From: G965222335 sp965222335
Lineage (GTDB): Bacteria; Pseudomonadota; Gammaproteobacteria; Pseudomonadales; Halieaceae
DNA length: 64,000 nt
Direction of reading: 5' to 3'
Assembly (NCBI GenBank): GCA_965222335.1
Contig: OZ244944.1
Coordinates: forward strand, 3,162,001 to 3,226,000
The translations under genes were made by a program, and so were the position numbers. The notes under the pieces are model-generated. The model saw only the letters and a program-made list of their open reading frames with translations, did not search any database and was not told the origin of the DNA. Below, piece by piece: positions 59,597 through 64,000 of the stretch (its first letter is position 1; each line of letters starts with the position of its first letter).

Positions 59597-60823
59597 ATGG
59601 CCGTAGGTAACGACTCACTCTCTGAACTGGACCCGGTTCCAGGCATCCGCCTGGCGACCGTGGCGGCCGGTATAAAAAAGCCCGGCCGCAAGGACCTGGT
59701 GGTGATCGAGGCCGCCCCGGGCAGCCACTGCGCTGCGGTCTTCACCCGCAATGCCTTCTGCGCCGCGCCGGTGACCGTGGCGCGCGAATACTGGCGAGCC
59801 AGCAACTACCAGCCCCGCTACCTGCTGATCAACACCGGCAATGCCAATGCCGGCACCGGCGAGCAGGGACTTGTCGATGCCCGGGCCTGCGCCGCGGCGC
59901 TGGCGGAATCTGCGGGCGTGGAGCCCCGGGCGGTGCTGCCTTTTTCCACCGGTGTGATTGGCGAACCCTTACCTACCCAGCGCATTGTTGACGCCATCCC
60001 CGCAGCGATGGACGCCCTCACGGACGGTGGCTGGCTCGATGCCGCCAGCGGCATTATGACCACCGATACCCGGCCCAAGGGGCACTCGGTGCGCTTCAGT
60101 ACCGGGGGGCGCGACTACGTGCTCACCGGGATTGCCAAGGGCGCGGGCATGATCCGCCCGAACATGGCGACCATGCTGGCCTATCTGGCGACCGATATGG
60201 CGGTGTCCCCGGCACTGCTGCAACAGGCCCTGGCCGCGGCCGTTGAGACCTCCTTCAATCGCATCACCATTGACGGCGATACCTCCACCAACGACGCCTG
60301 CGTGTTGCTGGCCACGGGCGCTGCTGGTAATTCCGCAGTCAACGCACAGGAGTCAGACGAATACCTGGCGCTACAGTCGGCGCTGGAGGAAGTCTGCCTG
60401 AACCTGGCCCAGGGCCTGGTGCGGGACGGGGAGGGTGCCAGCAAGTTTGTGACCGTGCAGGTGAACGGCGGCGAGAGCGAGCAGGAGTGCCTGGACGTGG
60501 CCTTTACCATCGCCCACTCGCCCCTGGTAAAGACGGCCCTGTTTGCCTCGGACCCCAACTGGGGGCGCCTGCTGGCGGCCATTGGCCGCGCGGGCCTCAG
60601 GGACCTCGCGGTGGAGCGGGTCGGGGTGTTCCTGAACGAGGTGCTGATTGCGGAAAACGGCTGTCGCGCCGCCAGCTACCGGGAGGAACAGGGTGCGGCC
60701 GCCATGGCGCCGGAGGATATCGTGATCCGGATCGAACTGAATCGCGGCGATGCGCAAACCACGGTGTGGACCTCGGACTTTTCCTACGACTACGTGCGGA
60801 TCAACGCCGAGTACCGGACCTGA
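59597..60823 (+). CDS. argJ: Bifunctional ornithine acetyltransferase / N-acetylglutamate synthase
   Basis: A 408-residue ArgJ for the cyclic arginine pathway. It is made as a precursor that self-cleaves at the Ala-Thr bond in GMIRPNMATML; the Thr nucleophile is residue 192. N-terminal PGIRLATVAAGIKKPGR and C-terminal NWGRLLAAIGRAG blocks are standard. Whether it is bifunctional or monofunctional cannot be read from the sequence. It lies between secA and mutT, as in Pseudomonas. Confidence 0.97.
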   Translation: MAVGNDSLSELDPVPGIRLATVAAGIKKPGRKDLVVIEAAPGSHCAAVFTRNAFCAAPVTVAREYWRASNYQPRYLLINTGNANAGTGEQGLVDARACAAALAESAGVEPRAVLPFSTGVIGEPLPTQRIVDAIPAAMDALTDGGWLDAASGIMTTDTRPKGHSVRFSTGGRDYVLTGIAKGAGMIRPNMATMLAYLATDMAVSPALLQQALAAAVETSFNRITIDGDTSTNDACVLLATGAAGNSAVNAQESDEYLALQSALEEVCLNLAQGLVRDGEGASKFVTVQVNGGESEQECLDVAFTIAHSPLVKTALFASDPNWGRLLAAIGRAGLRDLAVERVGVFLNEVLIAENGCRAASYREEQGAAAMAPEDIVIRIELNRGDAQTTVWTSDFSYDYVRINAEYRT

Positions 60824-61231
60824 ATGGACCGTTTGCACGTCGCCGTTGGCGTTATCCTGGACAGCGAGCGCCGCATTCTCCTCAGCCGGCGGCCCGAGGG
60901 TGTGCACCAGGGCGGGCTCTGGGAGTTCCCCGGGGGCAAGGTGGAAGCGGGGGAGTCAGTGCACGCGGCACTGGCCCGCGAGCTGCAGGAAGAGCTGGCG
61001 ATCGAGGTTACCCGCAGCGAGGCGCTGACCCTGATCGAGCATGATTACGGCGACAAGGCTGTGTGCCTGGACGTGCACGTGGTGCTTGGCTTTGCGGGCA
61101 CACCTGAGGGCCGGGAGGGCCAGCCCCTGCAGTGGGTGACGGCTGCCGAGCTGGACGGCTACGACTTCCCCGCCGCCAATGCGCCGATTACCACGGCGAT
61201 TCGGGCCTACCTCGCGCGCCAGCTTCGCTAA
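60824..61231 (+). CDS. mutT: 8-oxo-dGTP diphosphatase MutT
   Basis: A 135-residue Nudix hydrolase that removes 8-oxo-dGTP from the nucleotide pool. The Nudix box GGKVEAGESVHAALARELQEEL is complete. The ATG directly follows the argJ stop. Its 3' end overlaps the coaE stop on the other strand by 4 bp. Some gammaproteobacteria have a MutT fused to a thiamine-phosphate-synthase-like domain; this one is not fused. Confidence 0.95.
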   Translation: MDRLHVAVGVILDSERRILLSRRPEGVHQGGLWEFPGGKVEAGESVHAALARELQEELAIEVTRSEALTLIEHDYGDKAVCLDVHVVLGFAGTPEGREGQPLQWVTAAELDGYDFPAANAPITTAIRAYLARQLR

Positions 61232-61845
61232 CTGCCCCTGGTTCGCGCGGTTTCGGCCCGGGCGAGAAATTCCTTGTGCAGCTCCTCTGCCTGGGTCTCC
61301 AGCGCAGCGAGGTCCCCGCTGTTGTCCACCACGATATCCGCTCGCGACAGGCGCTCGTCCCGGTCCAGCTGGGCGGCAATAATCCGCTGCACCTGGGCCT
61401 CGTCGTTATCATCCCGGGCCATGGTGCGCTGCAGCTGCAGTTCCACCGGCACATCCACGACGACCACGAGGTCGGTCCAGCGGGATTGTTCACCTTCCAG
61501 CAGCAGCGGCGAGCTGAGCACGGTGTAGGACGAGGTAGACGCCGCCAGCTGGCGCTGGATTTCCTCGCCGATCAGCGGATGGGTGAGCTGTTCCAGCCAC
61601 TGGCGCTCCTGCGGGTCGGCGAACACCCGCTGGCGCAGGGCCGCGCGATCAAGGCTGCCATCGGGGAGCAGTATCTCCTCGCCAAAATGCCCGGCGATGG
61701 CGGCCAGGGCCGGCGTGCCGACTTCCACGACCTTGCGCGCGGCGAGATCCGCATCCACTACCGTGATGCCGCGCTGCTCCAGACGACGGGTCAGCGCCGA
61801 CTTGCCACTGCCGATGCCCCCGGTAACGCCGACGACCAGGCCCAT
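61228..61845 (-). CDS. coaE: Dephospho-CoA kinase
   Basis: A 205-residue P-loop kinase for the last step of CoA synthesis. P-loop GVTGGIGSGKSALT is at 7-20, followed by VVDADLAARKVVE and the lid region PLLLEGEQSRWTD. The ATG overlaps the pilD stop by one base. The usual neighbours zapD and yacG are missing between coaE and mutT. Confidence 0.97.
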   Translation of the reverse strand: MGLVVGVTGGIGSGKSALTRRLEQRGITVVDADLAARKVVEVGTPALAAIAGHFGEEILLPDGSLDRAALRQRVFADPQERQWLEQLTHPLIGEEIQRQLAASTSSYTVLSSPLLLEGEQSRWTDLVVVVDVPVELQLQRTMARDDNDEAQVQRIIAAQLDRDERLSRADIVVDNSGDLAALETQAEELHKEFLARAETARTRGS

Positions 61846-62708
61846 CAGGAGATGCCTGCCATACCGAGGTAGCGCTGCATGATCGGGTCGCCCCACACGA
61901 GAATGACCCAGCCCGCCATCGCGAGGTAGGGGCCGAAGGGGATCGGTACTTCGCGGCCGCGCCGCTTGATCACCATCAGGGCAATGCCGATGACGGCGCC
62001 AACCAGCGACGACAGCAGGATGATCACCGGCAAGGCCTGCCAGCCAAACCAGGCCCCCAGGGCGGCCAGCAGCTTGAAATCGCCGTAGCCCATGCCCTCC
62101 TTGCCGGTGAGCAGCTTGAACAGCCAGTACACGGACCACAGGATCAGGTAGCCGGCGATGGCCCCGATCACTGCGTCCTGCAGCGAGACAAATACCCCGC
62201 TGATGTTGAACAGCAGGCCCAGCCACAGCAGGGGCAGGGTGATGTCGTCGGGCAGCAGCTGGTGATCAATGTCGATCAGGGTCAGGGCGATCAGGGCCCA
62301 GGTGAACAGGAGCGCGCCCGGCAGGGCCGGGGTGGGCCCGAAGTACAGGGCCAGGAAGAGACTGGCGAGGCCGGTCACCGATTCCACCACCGGGTAGCGC
62401 AGGGAAATGCCGGCCCGGCAGCTGGCGCACTTGCCGCCCAGGGCGATATAGCTGAACACCGGGATATTCTGCCAGGGTTTGATCGGCGCCTTGCAGTGCG
62501 GGCAGTGGGAATTGGGGGAGGCGAGGTTCAGGTGCGGGCTCTCGGGGGCAGGCTGCTCCAGCAGTTCGCAGCAGTCCCGGCGCCAGCCCGCCTCAAGCAT
62601 CAGCGGCAGGCGGTAGATCAAAACGTTGAGAAAGCTGCCCACCACCAGCCCCAGGGCGAGCACGAACAGCGGCAACAGCCAGGGGGTCTGGCCCAGGGCT
62701 TCAAGCAT
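61845..62708 (-). CDS. pilD: Type IV prepilin peptidase / N-methyltransferase
   Basis: A 287-residue polytopic aspartic protease that cleaves and methylates type IV pilins and type II secretion pseudopilins. The cytoplasmic zinc loop has CPHC and CASC pairs, as in the bifunctional form; catalytic Asp are in DIDHQLLPD and GYGDFKLLAALG. Followed by coaE, preceded by pilC after 27 bp. Confidence 0.97.
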   Translation of the reverse strand: MLEALGQTPWLLPLFVLALGLVVGSFLNVLIYRLPLMLEAGWRRDCCELLEQPAPESPHLNLASPNSHCPHCKAPIKPWQNIPVFSYIALGGKCASCRAGISLRYPVVESVTGLASLFLALYFGPTPALPGALLFTWALIALTLIDIDHQLLPDDITLPLLWLGLLFNISGVFVSLQDAVIGAIAGYLILWSVYWLFKLLTGKEGMGYGDFKLLAALGAWFGWQALPVIILLSSLVGAVIGIALMVIKRRGREVPIPFGPYLAMAGWVILVWGDPIMQRYLGMAGIS

Positions 62709-62735
62709 GGCGACGTCCTGTCGGTGGTGCGGGTG

Positions 62736-63959
62736 TCAGATCACCGAACCCAGCATAAAGATCGGCAGGTACATGGCAATCATCAGGCCGCCCACGAGCA
62801 CCCCGAGGATGGACATGATCAGCGGCTCCATCAGGGAGCTGAGGCTGTCCACTGCGTTGTCCACCGCTTCCTCGTAGTGGTTGGCGACCTTGTCCAGCAT
62901 GTCATCCAGGGCGCCGGATTCCTCGCCGATGGAAACCATCTGCAGCAGCATGTTGGGAAACAGCCCGGTGGTCTTGATCGACTGGTACAGGGTGGTACCG
63001 GTGGTCACGTCGTCGCGAATCTGGCGAATCGCCTTGGCATACACCGAGTTGCCGGCGGCGCCCGCGGTGGAATTCAGGGCGTCGACCAGCGGCACCCCGG
63101 CGGCGAAGGTGGTGGCCAGGGTGCGCGAGAAGCGGGCGATGACCGCATCGTGCACGATGTCGCCCACCACCGGCGTGCGCAGGGCCAGCCTGTCGAGGAA
63201 TTCGGAGAAGCGAACCGAGCGGAACTTGATCTCCCGGAACAGGAACACGGTGCCGATGATGCCCAGCAGGATCACGAACCACCATTTCTGCACGAAGTTG
63301 GAAATGCCCACCACGAACAGGGTGAAGGCCGGCAGGTCGGAACCGAAGCTGCGGAAGGTCTCGGCAAACTGCGGCACCACCTTGATCAGCAGGATCGCGG
63401 TGACGATAATCGCCACCGCCACCACCGCGGTGGGATAGGTCATGGCCTTGCGAATCTTGGCCTTGAGCTGCTCGGTCTTTTCCTTGTAGGTGGCCACCCG
63501 GTCGAGCATCACTTCCAGCGTACCGGAGCCTTCACCCGAGGCGATCAGGCTGACAAACAGGTCGTCGAAGTACCGCGGGTGCTTGGCCAGGGAGGGCGCC
63601 AGGCCGCTGCCGGAGGCCACGTCGTTCTTGATCGAGGTCACCAGTTCCCGCATCTGCTGTTTTTCCAGGCCCTCGCCGACGATATCGAAACTCTGCACCA
63701 GGGGCACCCCGGCCTTCATCATGGTGGCCAGCTGGCGGGTGAAGATGGCGATGTCCGCGGGCTTGATCGCCTTCCCCTTGCCGCCGCCAAACAGTGGCTT
63801 GGCCTTTTTCTTGACCCGCTTGGGGGTGACGCCCTGCTTGCGCAGCTGGGCCTTGGCCATGGAAGTACTGGAGGCGATAATTTCGCCTTTGCCGGCGCGA
63901 CCATTCTTGTCGACGCCGCTCCAGGTGAAAATGTCACTGCGCGTTGTGCTGGTTGCCAT
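62736..63959 (-). CDS. pilC: Type IV pilus assembly inner-membrane protein PilC
   Basis: A 407-residue GspF/PilC-family platform protein. Two repeated cytoplasmic six-helix domains (about 75-195 and 280-395) are each followed by membrane helices. Motifs: IFTRQLATMMKAGVPLVQS in repeat one and FSRTLATTFAAGVPLVDALN in repeat two. It anchors the PilB/PilT motors. pilB is expected just outside the window, 5' of this gene; only 41 bp remain and they contain no coding start. Confidence 0.97.
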   Translation of the reverse strand: MATSTTRSDIFTWSGVDKNGRAGKGEIIASSTSMAKAQLRKQGVTPKRVKKKAKPLFGGGKGKAIKPADIAIFTRQLATMMKAGVPLVQSFDIVGEGLEKQQMRELVTSIKNDVASGSGLAPSLAKHPRYFDDLFVSLIASGEGSGTLEVMLDRVATYKEKTEQLKAKIRKAMTYPTAVVAVAIIVTAILLIKVVPQFAETFRSFGSDLPAFTLFVVGISNFVQKWWFVILLGIIGTVFLFREIKFRSVRFSEFLDRLALRTPVVGDIVHDAVIARFSRTLATTFAAGVPLVDALNSTAGAAGNSVYAKAIRQIRDDVTTGTTLYQSIKTTGLFPNMLLQMVSIGEESGALDDMLDKVANHYEEAVDNAVDSLSSLMEPLIMSILGVLVGGLMIAMYLPIFMLGSVI

Positions 63960-64000
63960 GCTGTTTCCCGCCTTGCCTGCCTCAGACTCTGTTTGTCAGC

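Noticed and set aside
61846..62226. N-terminal extension of coaE by 127 residues into pilD
   Set aside because: The extension is the wrong frame of pilD; the ATG at 61845 gives a normal-length CoaE beginning at its P-loop.

Overview
The window is a 64 kb, high-GC (about 64% by eye) piece of chromosome from a gammaproteobacterium. Gene order (lpt/kds/rpoN/ptsN block; murA-hisG-hisD; zapE-rplM-rpsI-pet-ssp; rsmI-lpoA-yraN-diaA-dolP; complete dcw cluster; lpxC-M23-secA-argJ-mutT; coaE-pilD-pilC) follows the Pseudomonas / Cellvibrionales pattern. A marine Halieaceae-like bacterium is my best guess from gene order and the acyl-CoA catabolic cluster; this is inference, not shown by any marker I can search.

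Layout. 1-2026: 3' part of a YhdP/AsmA-like gene (+). 2035-11971 (-): a long co-directional block read yrbG, kdsD, kdsC, lptC, lptA, lptB, rpoN, hpf, ptsN, rapZ, ptsO, mgtE, darP. It joins Kdo and LPS transport functions with sigma-54, ribosome hibernation and the nitrogen PTS, and ends with a magnesium channel. 12187-16434 (+): a lone mlaC, then ibaG, murA, short-form hisG, hisD. 16441-19010: algW/degS-type protease (-), nif3 (+), zapG (-). 19177-25506 (+): zapE, rplM, rpsI, the bc1 complex as petA plus a single fused cytochrome b/c1 gene, sspA, sspB. 25542-28975 (-): dolP, diaA, yraN, lpoA; then rsmI (+) and the RNase P RNA (+, 29946-30301) with a clear promoter.

30375-37379 (-): the one clearly accessory region, an acyl-CoA catabolic cluster: enoyl-CoA hydratase, a thiolase-like protein without the usual nucleophile Cys, TetR regulator, AMP-forming CoA ligase and two paired acyl-CoA dehydrogenases. 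One dehydrogenase has its catalytic Glu at the LCAD/IVD position and the other appears to have none, which suggests a heteromeric enzyme of the type known from mycobacterial steroid side-chain degradation.

37664-55449 (+): a complete division/cell wall cluster, mraZ, rsmH, ftsL, ftsI, murE, murF, mraY, murD, ftsW, murG, murC, ddlB, ftsQ, ftsA, ftsZ, lpxC, mostly with 1-8 bp overlaps. It is driven by a near-consensus promoter overlapped by 10-bp-spaced MraZ boxes. 55749-61231 (+): M23 peptidase, secA, argJ, mutT. 61228-63959 (-): coaE, pilD, pilC.

Non-coding structure not explained by genes: two clusters of a dispersed 13-bp element (3 copies near 21.4 kb, 5 copies near 55.5 kb), a six-unit 14/15-bp tandem array near 18.4 kb, a three-part REP-like palindrome near 59.5 kb, and a strong terminator after rpsI. 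I saw no tRNA, rRNA, CRISPR array, transposase or phage gene.
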